A stretch of DNA of 64,000 nucleotides from Halioglobus japonicus (GCA_902705825.1 CACSIL010000050.1:65118-129117); one strand, 5' to 3'. Positions 15,985-25,164 are shown, numbered from the stretch's first letter. Numbers and translations: made by a program. The notes: generated from the letters alone by a model not told the origin.

Positions 15985-16863
15985 TTAGAGCTTGGGTAAT
16001 ATCACTGCAAATGCAAGGCGCACGTTCCACTCTGCTCCGAAGTCATCGGGTTGTACTACAAAGTACTGTGGTTCAAGGACAACGCGGGCAGGTGCTTTCC
16101 CAATAAAGAAGGAGTATGTAAGACCTGCACTGACGGGTACCGACCAGACATTATCGCTATCCGCTTTCCAGTTAGCACTGATAGTGGGGGCTGTGACGAA
16201 AGCCCACCGCTTGTTGAACTGATAAGTGAAAAAGTACTGGATATTGGTAAGGCTGACATCCTCTCGATCTGAGTTCCCGGAAAACGACCACCAGTGCTGG
16301 GCTAACGCTCCGTACGAAAATGTTGGCGATGAATAGAGGGCGACGGCCGCCGGGCCGGCTGACCATTTTTCGCTCCCCAGTTCATCGTTTGTTGCAGTGG
16401 GCATGGTCAATGTTGGCCCTGCGCCCCATTGGAAGGAGCCCTGGTGAGGCGGTTTCACCAGTGTAAAAGCAACAATATCCCCAAGAGCCATTTTCTGATC
16501 CCAGTCAACATGACCAGTGAGTGGGTCGATGTCCGTTGGTATTTCAGCGCGGATAATGGGTATCACTGGTCGGTTTATAAGATTCCATCCGGTGTCGCCA
16601 ATACTTGTTGGAATGAGAGGCTCTATCAAGGTGATGTTCTGGTTGCGAGCCTTGTCGGTGATCTCTCCCTGGTATTTATAGGTATCATTCTCAGTGATGA
16701 ACATTGTGTATTCAGTAATTGGGTTTGCCATAGCCTGATTCGCTTCCTCTATGGTCATGCCTGTCTTTTTGTCAGGCTCGGCCGCGATCGCAGAGCACGA
16801 TAGCGCTATACCCAGTGGTATTAAGTGAAACAGGATATTGGCGGCGCGACTGGATGGTTTCAA
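15985..16863 (-). CDS. Outer-membrane beta-barrel protein, MetA/neuromedin-U-like
   Basis: 292 residues with a signal peptide (cleavage near Ala27-Ala28). A helical Thr/Glu stretch follows and then an alternating hydrophobic barrel ending RLAFAVILPKL. Motifs such as GAGPTLTMPTATNDELGSEKWSAGPAAV and WWSFSG are typical of the phenol-degradation MetA-like outer-membrane family, often labelled neuromedin U. The role is unproven and may be passage of hydrophobic compounds. It is related to the next gene upstream (16979-17803), which shares the GVGPAVLLPT...LGSDRLGLGPSGV pattern, so the two are diverged tandem paralogues in the same direction, 115 nt apart. Confidence 0.72.
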   Translation of the reverse strand: MKPSSRAANILFHLIPLGIALSCSAIAAEPDKKTGMTIEEANQAMANPITEYTMFITENDTYKYQGEITDKARNQNITLIEPLIPTSIGDTGWNLINRPVIPIIRAEIPTDIDPLTGHVDWDQKMALGDIVAFTLVKPPHQGSFQWGAGPTLTMPTATNDELGSEKWSAGPAAVALYSSPTFSYGALAQHWWSFSGNSDREDVSLTNIQYFFTYQFNKRWAFVTAPTISANWKADSDNVWSVPVSAGLTYSFFIGKAPARVVLEPQYFVVQPDDFGAEWNVRLAFAVILPKL

Positions 16864-16978
16864 TTGGCGGTTCCTCTGGATCGACTGATTTGGTGTGTTA
16901 AGTACTGGGGATGTTATCTAACGCGCTCGATGTCAATCGGGCGGCAGTTTCTATTAGTCTGCAACTCCATATCCAGAC

Positions 16979-17803
16979 TTAGGGGAAGAGTATTGAAAAT
17001 TGAAAGTTGATTGCCCATTTGGCACTGTCATCCGGGCGTATTACATTGGCGATGCCTTGCAATGACGCACTCAATGACTCCCCTGCGACTGTGAATACCT
17101 TTCCAAAACCTCCACCCACAGGGACAGTCCACTCATCACCGGAGTCGGCGGTCCAGTCCGCAGTGATGGTGGAATTACTGTAGAGATACCAGCCTTGAGG
17201 GAGGTTGTAGTTGAGGATGTACTGGGCTCCGAATGCGTTGACTTCGTTGCGGCTATCTCCGCCACCTGACCAGACATTCTGCAACACTAAACCGGCGCCC
17301 CAGTCTTCTTTTGCATAATACAAAACGCCTGACGGGCCGAGGCCAAGTCGGTCGCTGCCAAGGTCGGAATTGTTGCGTGTCGGCAATAGAACCGCTGGTC
17401 CCACCCCCCAGACAAAATCGCCTGTCGGGTTGCTGGCAGTGACATAGAAGTTAAACAACGCGTTACCCAGGCCGACCTCATAACCGCCATCTTCCTCCGG
17501 CAGCTGAAGTACCGGCACAATAGAATAGGTGATGACTCGCCAGTTCTCTGTCAGCTTGAAAGGCCACACTACCTGCAACGAATAAGCCCCTTCGGTCCCG
17601 CCGGTAACGGGCACATCCGGACTCAAGGTGGTATCCAAGCCCACCTGTCGTAGGCCGCTGACAGGGTTCTGCTTTAGTTTAGCCAGCTCTTGATCGGAGG
17701 GAGATGTGTTTGTCTTCGTTTGCGCGCAGACCAGAGAGGTGCTGGTCAACAGCACCGCGATAGCGGCGGTTCGCCCGAAGGATGACGGAATATCTGGAGT
17801 CAT
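16979..17803 (-). CDS. Outer-membrane beta-barrel protein, MetA/neuromedin-U-like (paralogue)
   Basis: 274 residues from ATG 17803; an ATG at 17833 would add 10 residues and neither has a strong ribosome site. The signal peptide runs to about Cys-Ala-Gln. The mature start has the family stretch LAKLKQNPVSGLRQV, then TEGAYSLQVVWPFKLTENW and WGVGPAVLLPTRNNSDLGSDR, ending FSILFP with a terminal aromatic-type barrel end. It is a probable outer-membrane pore-like protein of unknown substrate. It is downstream of the DUF1254 gene but separated from it by a terminator, so it likely has its own promoter at about 17804-17935. Confidence 0.7.
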   Translation of the reverse strand: MTPDIPSSFGRTAAIAVLLTSTSLVCAQTKTNTSPSDQELAKLKQNPVSGLRQVGLDTTLSPDVPVTGGTEGAYSLQVVWPFKLTENWRVITYSIVPVLQLPEEDGGYEVGLGNALFNFYVTASNPTGDFVWGVGPAVLLPTRNNSDLGSDRLGLGPSGVLYYAKEDWGAGLVLQNVWSGGGDSRNEVNAFGAQYILNYNLPQGWYLYSNSTITADWTADSGDEWTVPVGGGFGKVFTVAGESLSASLQGIANVIRPDDSAKWAINFQFSILFP

Positions 17804-17935
17804 GGAGTATCGAATCGCTTCTAGAAAAGGCATTACGCTGGTTACTGGAAACTGTCCAATGCTGGGTTCAGGGGGAGTGAGTAGGCTAGCAATGTCTGGT
17901 TGCGGCTACTGCGCCTGAATGTAACTGGCTAATGC

Positions 17936-17969
17936 AAAAACCCCCGGTCTGCGAAGTCTGGGGGCTTTT
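17936..17969 (-). terminator. Rho-independent terminator after the DUF1254 gene
   Basis: A stem of CCCCC/GGGGG extended by further pairs (17941-17964, tetraloop region about 17951-17954) is followed on the minus strand by TTTTT (17940-17936). A T-run also follows on the plus strand, so it could act in both directions. It sits 18 nt past the stop of the DUF1254 gene. Confidence 0.8.
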
Positions 17970-17986
17970 GCCTGTGGCGTTGCGTG

Positions 17987-19393
17987 TTACTCGGTCTTTA
18001 TGACCGGAGGCGGTGTCCAGGTGCCGTCAAGAATCGATGGATTGTTTTCCTGTGGCCAGTACATACGCAGCATTGGTATGAAATCACCTTCTGGCGCCGG
18101 CAGCCAGTTGGCTTCCTTGTCCTTACCGGGCGACTCATGCTGGAAGTACAGTGTTACCGAGCCGTCGGCGTTGCTCTTCAGGTTGTCCCGTGGGCTGACC
18201 GTGAATTTGTTCAGCGCGTTGGGAACGAACCACCAGCCCTGGTCGATCATGTACATGGTGAATGACCAGAATCCTTTCACCGGCGGCAACTGGTCTTTGG
18301 CGAAGGTCACTGTGTAATTGTTGGCCCCATTGAGTGTCTGCCCCTGGCTGTCTACCGTGGTGTAGGGATAAACTGCATCTTGCTCCACGTTGGCCGGCCA
18401 GCCAAAGGCGGCTACCAGAGCGCGCTTTTTGTAGTCGGTGCCGTAAACACCCAGGCCCTTGGTGAATATCCAGCCATTGATTTCAGTGCCCATGGCATCC
18501 TTGTTGGCATTGATATCGGCCAGCATGACTTGTGGCAGATCTTCCAGTTGTGCCTGTAGCGCCGGATCCAGTTTGCTGAGCTCGAACGGCTTGCACGGCT
18601 CAATGCCGATAGTGGCCATGCGTGCCAGTATCGGAGCATCTTCGGCAGCCGGCGGTGCGATGTCGCACATCAGTGTGGCGAGTTTGTTGAAATAGGCCGA
18701 GGTATCCATGCCGAGGATTACTTCCTGCGGCTTGGCGGTCATGCTGAAGCCCGGGTTGGCATCCACAGGCGGCGCTTTGGGGGTATAGGGTTTGCCCCAG
18801 GCGGATAGCGGGGTGAGCTTCAATTGCGCTTGCAGGTCATTGACCGCCTTGTAGTCCGCTTCAGTGCCGTCAGCGTAGGTGCGACCGAGAATCAACATTT
18901 TGGTGGTGGCGGATTTAACCAGAGTCATACCTTCAGGTACCTCGCCCTCCCAGCCCGGGCCGGTGAGCAGATAGTTAGCCGCTGCGCCGCCGGTGGTGCG
19001 GGTGCCGGGCGATTTGAAGTCGGTCATCCACAGGTTGTACATCGGCATCATGTAGTAGCGCTTGCCCATATCGGGCTGGCTGAACACCTGTGGCTCGCTC
19101 ACATCGGCCCAGGCGACGGAATACAGGGTGTCGGCGTTAGGGGCCGAGACGCCACGATAACCGGCCGGCGGGTAGCGTTTGACGTTGATAAACTGGCCCA
19201 TTGGCGCATGCAGCCCTTTGACTGTGTCAACGTTGGTCATCTGTACACGGGTGATTTCGGTGGTAATGAGCGAGTAGCCGTAGATATAGGCGTCTTTGGC
19301 AATCTGCAGGCCGTCCTCGGTAGCGTTGGCGGTGGAAAAGTTCGCTAGCCCTAAACCCATGACAGCGGCTAAAGCGGTGTATTTTAGTTTCAT
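17987..19393 (-). CDS. DUF1254/DUF1214 domain protein, exported
   Basis: 468 residues from ATG 19393, chosen because GAGGAA precedes it and a clean signal peptide follows (MKLKYTALAAVMGLGLANF, cleavage after Asn-Ala). The DUF1254 region (about 30-180) contains IYGYSLITTEITR and APNADTLYSVAWADVSEPQ. The DUF1214 region (about 330-468) contains KGFWSFTMYMIDQGWWFVPN and NWLPAPEGDFIPMLRMYWPQ, both highly typical. The family is widespread in periplasms and its biochemical role is not established. It lies between an AraC regulator (same strand, upstream) and two outer-membrane proteins, and ends at a strong terminator. Confidence 0.88.
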   Translation of the reverse strand: MKLKYTALAAVMGLGLANFSTANATEDGLQIAKDAYIYGYSLITTEITRVQMTNVDTVKGLHAPMGQFINVKRYPPAGYRGVSAPNADTLYSVAWADVSEPQVFSQPDMGKRYYMMPMYNLWMTDFKSPGTRTTGGAAANYLLTGPGWEGEVPEGMTLVKSATTKMLILGRTYADGTEADYKAVNDLQAQLKLTPLSAWGKPYTPKAPPVDANPGFSMTAKPQEVILGMDTSAYFNKLATLMCDIAPPAAEDAPILARMATIGIEPCKPFELSKLDPALQAQLEDLPQVMLADINANKDAMGTEINGWIFTKGLGVYGTDYKKRALVAAFGWPANVEQDAVYPYTTVDSQGQTLNGANNYTVTFAKDQLPPVKGFWSFTMYMIDQGWWFVPNALNKFTVSPRDNLKSNADGSVTLYFQHESPGKDKEANWLPAPEGDFIPMLRMYWPQENNPSILDGTWTPPPVIKTE

Positions 19394-19591
19394 ACTGGAC
19401 TTCCTCGGAGTGTGAAATTCGCGCAGATCGCGCCAATCAAGCGCTGATTGTTCAACTAGTACCCTGCTCAAAATGGGCTAAGCGTATCTATCACGTGATA
19501 CCTGCATAGACACCCAATGGCTAACAACTAACAGGAGAAAGTATAGAGTATGGCGGGCGGCTATACTTGCCATTTGGTGCCACGCGGGTGT

Positions 19592-20593
19592 TCAGCCAGC
19601 CTGAGTTTGGCGTCGATACTCGCGGGGGGAGAGCGCAGTCCAGCGCTGGAATGCGCGTGTGAAATGAGCTGCATCGCTGTAACCGAGGTCGTAAGCGATG
19701 TCGGTTAATAGTACAGAGGGGTCGCGTAAAAACGACAGGGCCCGTTGCAGTCGCACGTGATCGATCAGTGTGCTGTAGTCGAGCTGTAAGTCTCTCAGTC
19801 GGCGTTGGAAGGTTCTGATTGAAAGGCCAGCCATCTCGGCAGCCAGTTGGATATTCATGGTGTGATATCGAAGATAGGTGCCGATTAAAGCACTGAGTGA
19901 ATCGAGAAAGGCCGCGTTGAGAGGGGCTGGCAACTGCAATTCACAGGGAGGTGGATGTGCCTGCGCCTGCATTGGCCAGGCCAGCATGTCGCTCGGGAAA
20001 ACCACGCAGCTAACAGAATTGCTTGGCCGGATTCGCACACGCTCGAACTCTTTACGTCGGGCCAGGCGCGGGATATTAACCTCGCTCACGTACACTTTCG
20101 GGGGAGTCCAGTCACGGCCTGCGGCTAGCTGGATGATCTGAATCATTATTTGAAGGTCGTACAGCTCTGCCTGGTCCTTGCCGGGGGTGCTCGGGTGCTG
20201 GCCGCATTGCAGCAGCGTTTGATCTCCCTTGCGCACCACCTCAAACGGCACAGCTGTGCTGAATTGGCTGGTCATGCGGCAAAATGTCGACAGCGCAATC
20301 CACAGAGTCGGCGAAGACTGAAGCCTGGCGGTGAACTCGGGCTCCGACTGCCACACCGGCGTGTGTGTCACCGCAAACAGCCCCAGGTCTTCAATGCCTT
20401 CGCTGCGCACCACCTTGTCCGCCAGGCCCCATAGAAAGAGTTCTGGAAATACTGCCTCGGCGTCATCGTACGCAAACAGCGGAAGCTTTGACTCGCGCAA
20501 CAAGCGCTCGCGCGGAGCGCCGATATGGTCGATGACAGCGAGGAGAGGGCGGACCTGTGATGCTCGTATAAGAGGAACTGTATCAATGCTCAT
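19592..20593 (-). CDS. AraC-family transcriptional regulator (Arabinose_bd N-domain)
   Basis: 333 residues. The N-terminal about 200 residues match the ArgR/OruR/arabinose-binding type sensor domain. The C-terminal double helix-turn-helix (about 235-330) shows MNIQLAAEMAGLSIRTFQRRL and ITDIAYDLGYSDAAHFTRAFQRW-like motifs, here LTDIAYDLGYSDAAHF. Such proteins activate genes for fatty, aromatic or other carbon compounds. It reads toward the DUF1254 gene, 198 nt upstream of its start, and is the most obvious candidate regulator of it. The ribosome site at 20593 is weak. Confidence 0.88.
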   Translation of the reverse strand: MSIDTVPLIRASQVRPLLAVIDHIGAPRERLLRESKLPLFAYDDAEAVFPELFLWGLADKVVRSEGIEDLGLFAVTHTPVWQSEPEFTARLQSSPTLWIALSTFCRMTSQFSTAVPFEVVRKGDQTLLQCGQHPSTPGKDQAELYDLQIMIQIIQLAAGRDWTPPKVYVSEVNIPRLARRKEFERVRIRPSNSVSCVVFPSDMLAWPMQAQAHPPPCELQLPAPLNAAFLDSLSALIGTYLRYHTMNIQLAAEMAGLSIRTFQRRLRDLQLDYSTLIDHVRLQRALSFLRDPSVLLTDIAYDLGYSDAAHFTRAFQRWTALSPREYRRQTQAG

Positions 20594-20770
20594 GGGTAGT
20601 GGCTTCGTGTTTTTGCATTGGAATTACTCTGACATCACTCTATTGGGCGGGTTCCCGCTACCTTTACCTAAAGGAAAGTTGATTGCATCTGGTGACACTC
20701 CACCGGCTCAATATCTCGGTCACCTCAAACCACGCTCGGCCAGTGTGACATTCTCCTTTGGCCAGTGGTA

Positions 20771-22435
20771 TCACTCGTGAGTGGGGTGACCCATTGCATC
20801 ATAGTATTCTTTCCAAAGATCACAATTATGCCGCGTCTCGTAGTAGTTATATGTTTCGAAAAAGTTGGGTGAAGTATTGTTGAACTCGATTGCATTGTCA
20901 TCTATCGGGTTGTAAACGTTAAAGTTACCGGCTAGACCGGTGATGGCAAAATCTCCCCACAAGCGCATAAGTTTCTGACTGAACTGTTTCTCCTCACCCG
21001 TTGAAGTAACAGGGTTGGCATTGTTGTCGTAATAATTATCAAAGACGTAGGGTATTTCCGCTTGATGGCAAACCGCGGGCGCTTCGCATGATTTCGCCAT
21101 GGTTACATTGGCATCAGAACCCCAGTAGTTAAATGAGGATTGATAGGCGTTACTATATAGATACGTTGTATTGTTCAGATAGTTTTGCGCGCTACTAAAA
21201 CCTAGAAAACGACGTGATGCACAGACAAAAGCAAAATCGCTAAATAGATTTTTGGCGTATGTCACATCGGATGCATCATCCTCATTGAACTTGTACCTAT
21301 CCTTCACAACTATTTTTTCTGCTAATGTTTTCCCAAACAATACGTCAAGATACAAATGATAAGCCAATCTGGTTGTCGGTAGGCCTCCGGCATCAGCTAT
21401 AGGTATGATGATAAAATTACTTTCATCTTTGCTGTTCCCTATTAGTAGGGGCTTGCTGATGGACGATTGTATTAAGTCGTTATTTACGATTACCTCATCA
21501 ATGTACGGATGGTAAGGAAACACGCTTGCGAGTTTATGAAAAAGAAAATAGTCAGCTAAAATGGTTTCGCTTAACTCCACACCGACGATAGAAGAGGCAT
21601 CGAGATCATAAATACACTCGCTAGAGGCATATTCACACTTTTCAATAAGAGCCGATACGGTATCTTTGCCTACGGTTTTCGCGAATTCCTTATCCTTTAA
21701 CGGCAGCCCCATATAGGGGCTTTGTATAATGCCACGCTTGATATACGGCGTGATCTGACTTTCATTAGCCAGGTGGATGCCAACGGACGTCGACCCTGCA
21801 CTGTTACCGAAGATCGTAATAGATTCTTTATCCCCACCAAAGTTTTCAATGTTGTCGTAAACCCATTGAATGGCCATCTGCTGGTCCATCAAGCCAAAGT
21901 TTCCAGAGCCAGTAGACTCAGGCAGAGATAGAAACCCTAAAACGCCTAACCTGTAATTGAATGTCACGACTATCACATCGTTCTTATTCACCAAGTTTGA
22001 CCCGTTGTAGACAGGTTGAGACCCACTTCCTCTCAGGTATGCGCCCCCATGAATGTAGACCATCACTTTTTTCAATTTGGATGTGTTGGCATCTGATGGC
22101 GCCCATACATTTAGATATAGACAATCTTCCGACATAGGAGGACGCGCATAAGCCCCCTGCTTCTCCTGGGAACAGATATCTCCAAATTTATCTGCAAGTA
22201 TTGGTGTGGAAAAATCGTCAACTTGTGCTGCTACTTTCCATCTGTTGTTTTGGCTGGCATCGGCATACTTTATCCCTTTGTAGGAAGTTACCCCTTCGTT
22301 ATCAATGCCACAAAAACTTCCTGTGCTGGTATCAACTACGTTTCTATCCTCACAGGGTGAAGAGTCATGATTTTGACATCCTGCCAAGAATAATGACAAG
22401 ACGATTAACTCAATCATGAAATGGATATTCTTCAT
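20771..22435 (-). CDS. Type-B carboxylesterase, lipoprotein
   Basis: 554 residues. A lipobox LAGC ends at Cys20, so it is probably a lipid-anchored envelope enzyme. The alpha/beta hydrolase fold shows YIHGGAY (oxyanion hole, 128-133), EDCLYLNVWAP (103-113) and the nucleophile elbow Phe-Gly-Asn-Ser212-Ala-Gly-Ser. In most relatives the elbow is GESAGG; here Asn replaces Glu and Ser replaces the last Gly. A C-terminal HQAEIPYVF supplies the likely catalytic His. Codon use is clearly more A/T-rich than the flanking genes, which suggests recent acquisition. The substrate is unknown. Confidence 0.85.
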   Translation of the reverse strand: MKNIHFMIELIVLSLFLAGCQNHDSSPCEDRNVVDTSTGSFCGIDNEGVTSYKGIKYADASQNNRWKVAAQVDDFSTPILADKFGDICSQEKQGAYARPPMSEDCLYLNVWAPSDANTSKLKKVMVYIHGGAYLRGSGSQPVYNGSNLVNKNDVIVVTFNYRLGVLGFLSLPESTGSGNFGLMDQQMAIQWVYDNIENFGGDKESITIFGNSAGSTSVGIHLANESQITPYIKRGIIQSPYMGLPLKDKEFAKTVGKDTVSALIEKCEYASSECIYDLDASSIVGVELSETILADYFLFHKLASVFPYHPYIDEVIVNNDLIQSSISKPLLIGNSKDESNFIIIPIADAGGLPTTRLAYHLYLDVLFGKTLAEKIVVKDRYKFNEDDASDVTYAKNLFSDFAFVCASRRFLGFSSAQNYLNNTTYLYSNAYQSSFNYWGSDANVTMAKSCEAPAVCHQAEIPYVFDNYYDNNANPVTSTGEEKQFSQKLMRLWGDFAITGLAGNFNVYNPIDDNAIEFNNTSPNFFETYNYYETRHNCDLWKEYYDAMGHPTHE

Positions 22436-22605
22436 CTATACTGTCCTGTCTCGTCCAAAATATGTCGTTTGATATTTTCCCATTTTACAATAGGTGGCCG
22501 CAGAGGAGTGTCTGTCGACAAGAAACATTTCCGCCATAAGTGAGACTCTATGCCTGCTGATTTTGTAAACGGGGCACAAGCCCGTTGCTGTGTCAGTGAA
22601 TCAAT

Positions 22606-22977
22606 ATGATGAACCTATCGGATAGCCAATCTCTGTGGGCAAGATTGGATCGCATTCCTGTCTGGCCTTGCCCTTATTCAGTGCTGGCCATTGCCTCAAG
22701 TTTGATCGGCCATATTCTTGGTCCTTTTCTGGACAGCCGTCTCGCAGATCATTTTGGGCGCAAAGCTGCTCTTTTGATCTCTGTGGCGTTATTTTCTCTG
22801 GGCTCGTTGTTGTCGGCCGCGAGCCCAAGTCTCGATTGGCTGGTGTTTTGGTGCTTTGTCGCAGGTATAGGGATCGGAGCCGAGATAGTGTTGGTAACAT
22901 TTATAGAGCCGACGTGTCGCCCACGCCGTTACGTGGGCGGTGCACCGGGTGGTATAGCATTTACGCTTTGGCGGGAT
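22606..22977 (+). pseudogene. MFS transporter remnant (metabolite:H+ symporter type)
   Basis: The plus frame reads LDRIPVWPCPYSVLA then jumps straight to SSLIGHILGPFLDSRLADHFGRKAALLI, FSLGSLLSAASPSLDWLVFW and GIGIGAEIVLVT. These match the start, motif A loop and third/fourth helices of sugar- or aromatic-acid-type MFS symporters. The first helix is missing, and after about 22900 the family sequence (SPTPLRGRCTGWYSIYALAG) continues in another frame, so there is a deletion plus a frameshift. The remnant stops at about 22977, where an oppositely directed FadL-like remnant begins. It is non-functional: roughly 120 residues of a protein that is normally about 450. Confidence 0.8.
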
Positions 22978-23455
22978 GCGCCTGTTGAAGGCGCATCAGA
23001 ATCACATTGTCCAGTTTGTACTGAAATCCTGCGGCGTAGTGATAGGTGTCTTTCCACTCGGTATTGATTGGCGCGCCGCTGGCGATATTGCCATTCAACT
23101 TCAGGTTGCCATCGAACGTGAGATCGAATTTGCTTTGACAGCTTATGCCCACTCGCGTAGCGTCAGAGAATTCATTGGCAACGCCTACCTTGGTGTCAAA
23201 ACCGGTGTCGCTTCCGATGAACGCGTCAGACTCCTGCACGTCGAACTTGGTTTTGGGAATAAGAGCCCCAGCCGCGGCAAACAGTTGATTGCCCTTGATA
23301 CGTCCTGCGGTGGCGGGGTTGTGGATAATGGTTGATGCTTCATCCTTACCCGCAGCTGCGCCCGCTGAGGCGCGGCCACCGGCAAAATCACCGTACTCAT
23401 TCAGCCACAGCCCGCCGGCGAGAGCCTGATTGGCACCCAGCAGGGCAAGGGTCAT
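22961..23455 (-). pseudogene. FadL/OMPP1-like outer-membrane transporter remnant, internally deleted
   Basis: The frame encodes a tail of a signal peptide (ALLGANQALAGG) followed by the FadL-type N-terminus (LWLNEYGDFAGGRASAGAAAG, DEASTIIHNPA). It then contains only separated pieces of the barrel (ATRVGISCQSKFDLTFDGNLKLNG, EWKDTYHYAAGFQYKLD) before ending ILMRLQQAHPAKA. FadL proteins are normally 400-480 residues and this is 164. The missing blocks were removed in frame, so the ORF stays open but cannot form a barrel. The upstream frame (RFHFAYFLQRSAM) suggests the original signal peptide began earlier but has lost its start. Confidence 0.75.
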
Positions 23456-23574
23456 GGCGCTGCGTTGTAGGAAATACGCGAAGTGAAACCGCCCGGCACT
23501 TCAGGCCCGATTATATAGTCAATAATCGCGGTAGACACCGGGTTGCCAGTGCCGACTTCGAACGCGCTATCCAC
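23452..23574 (-). pseudogene. Unassigned 40-codon coding fragment
   Basis: Between the SEC-C gene and the FadL remnant the minus strand reads VDSAFEVGTGNPVSTAIIDY, then IIGPEVPGGFTSRISYNAAP and stop. It looks like the C-terminal end of a larger protein rather than random sequence: the composition is protein-like and the stop abuts the FadL frame as ATGA. A secreted lipase neighbour of FadL (as in VolA-FadL pairs) is one possibility, but I cannot confirm it. Confidence 0.3.
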
Positions 23575-23908
23575 AACACTTTTTGTATTTCTTGCCACTG
23601 CCGCAGAGACAAGGTTCGTTTCGTGCAGGTGTTTTATCCACCTTTACAGTAGCCGCCTTGTTGAGCAGGGCTGTCAGCTCCGCGATCGATTCTTCAGCGC
23701 CTTCACTGGTATCGACACTGATGTCGGCATAGAGTTGCGCATCATCCACCAGCGCCTGAACTTCTTGCTGGCGCTCCTCGCTGGTAACAACCAGTGCCAG
23801 CGGGTATTTCTTGCTACCCCCATTCCTGCTTGCATTGGTCGTATAGGCAACACCGACGTGATCCTTGCGTGAATCCTGTCGGCCGTTGAAGAAAAACTTG
23901 TCTGACAT
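23567..23908 (-). CDS. SEC-C/SWIM zinc-motif protein, PBPRA1643 family
   Basis: 113 residues starting MSDKFFFNGRQDSRKDHVGVAYTT-like sequence and ending with the zinc motif ARNEPCLCGSGKKYKKCCG (Cys-x-Cys-x8-Cys-Cys). N-terminus and tail both match the small PBPRA1643-type SEC-C family. The SEC-C tail (as in SecA) binds zinc and contacts ribosomes or other partners; the cellular role of this small family is unknown to me. The start has AAGGA, 8 nt upstream. The gene looks intact although the flanking genes are decayed, which suggests it is under selection. Confidence 0.85.
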   Translation of the reverse strand: MSDKFFFNGRQDSRKDHVGVAYTTNASRNGGSKKYPLALVVTSEERQQEVQALVDDAQLYADISVDTSEGAEESIAELTALLNKAATVKVDKTPARNEPCLCGSGKKYKKCCG

Positions 23909-23943
23909 TGTCTGGTCCTTGTTGGGGGAGGCCGTGCGGTTGG

Positions 23944-25164
23944 CTAATACTTCTCGGGGTTGAAGGAAATCTGCATGGGATTGCCCAAGGCGATAGTAAC
24001 AGGCTGGTAGTATTCTGGCCCGGGTTGCGAGTAAATCGTTTCCGGGTCGGGCTGATTCCCTGGCCCGCCCGGGTTGTAGAAAGGCGTGTATGGCGCTGCT
24101 GCAGGGATGTGAACCACAGCGATACGGGCAATCGCAGCCTCTTCGCCGCGCAGCACGATATCGATCTGATTGTCGTGATCCTCAACATACGCGTCATCAT
24201 ATGACGGGGCGGCCACACCGAGCTCGGCAAGCCCAACTACCTCAATCTCACCGTACCCGGGTAATTCATAACGGGTGTCGGTTTCTGTGAGCCACAGCAG
24301 CTTGCTGTAGTCATCGGCGGCGATGTCCTCTGGCGCCACGCCAACCCTGAAATAGCGGGCGAACTCGGATGGGTACATAGACCTGACGCCATCGGGTGAA
24401 AAACCGCCGGTGGTGAGAATGCGCAGGCGGTACTGGGCGGCGTCGCCGTAGAGTGCGACCAGATCATTCGGTGTATATCCGGCTGATTGGCCGGCCGGTG
24501 CGCCCTCTCCTGCAAGCCCCGCCGATGATCGTGTCAGTTTGGCGGCGCACAGGCGAGGACCTTTGCCGCGCGCGTATGCGGTGAGGGGTTCACTGCCATC
24601 TCCGAAGCCAAGACCAATGGCATTAAAGAGTCCGTGCGGTGTCACCAGCATCAATTCATCGACAATTTCGAATTGCACCGGATACACCGCATCGGGATTG
24701 GAAGGGTCCAGACGATTACCAAAATTGCCGTTCATTACCAGCGTACTGCGCTCGTTGTACTCTGCATTGGGTAAAAGCCCGATGTTCATCGGTGTGATGG
24801 CTTCACCATTGTTCAAGCGCACGACAATGTCTTCGCGCCGCACTGAAGAGGCCAGCACCGGGTTGGAGAACTCCATCGGCAAACCGTCGCCGAAAGGCGA
24901 GGGGTAGCCAAAACTGTTCGTGATCGTGCTAAGAGACACTGCTGAGGTGTATGCACGCAGAGCAATCGTCGCTGGATCGACTGCGCTGCTAACGTTGTGC
25001 CAGCCGGCACCCGCGCTGCGCGTCAGCGCTTCCGGTTCTTCTAACGTCTGTCCATCTGCACCAAATTCGGGAATGCCATTGATGTCTGTGAAGCCAAGGC
25101 CTGCAGCTAAAATGGCGGGCTCTTCTTGCCAGTAATCAGCCTCAATCAGCAGATCTACCATCAT
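23944..25164 (-). CDS. Uncharacterised exported protein, start region probably damaged
   Basis: 406 residues from the first ATG (25164). I recognise no family. The protein is acidic, rich in Gly/Pro/Ala, has no membrane span and ends in a Pro/Gly/Tyr-rich tail (PGGPGNQPDPETIYSQPGPE). The same frame continues upstream to about 25330 and encodes a signal-peptide-like stretch (VKTLILLLSAGLLA-Arg-Asp-Asn-Ser5) with no ATG, GTG or TTG. If the Arg codon (25225-25227, CGC) were TGC this would be a textbook lipobox followed by a Ser linker. I infer a former lipoprotein that lost its start codon and lipobox Cys. It may be a pseudogene or be made as a truncated cytosolic form. Confidence 0.5.
   Translation of the reverse strand: MMVDLLIEADYWQEEPAILAAGLGFTDINGIPEFGADGQTLEEPEALTRSAGAGWHNVSSAVDPATIALRAYTSAVSLSTITNSFGYPSPFGDGLPMEFSNPVLASSVRREDIVVRLNNGEAITPMNIGLLPNAEYNERSTLVMNGNFGNRLDPSNPDAVYPVQFEIVDELMLVTPHGLFNAIGLGFGDGSEPLTAYARGKGPRLCAAKLTRSSAGLAGEGAPAGQSAGYTPNDLVALYGDAAQYRLRILTTGGFSPDGVRSMYPSEFARYFRVGVAPEDIAADDYSKLLWLTETDTRYELPGYGEIEVVGLAELGVAAPSYDDAYVEDHDNQIDIVLRGEEAAIARIAVVHIPAAAPYTPFYNPGGPGNQPDPETIYSQPGPEYYQPVTIALGNPMQISFNPEKY

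Noticed and set aside
17936..17969. Considered as part of a CRISPR-like or repeat array because of the C/G runs
   Set aside because: It occurs once and fits a simple terminator.
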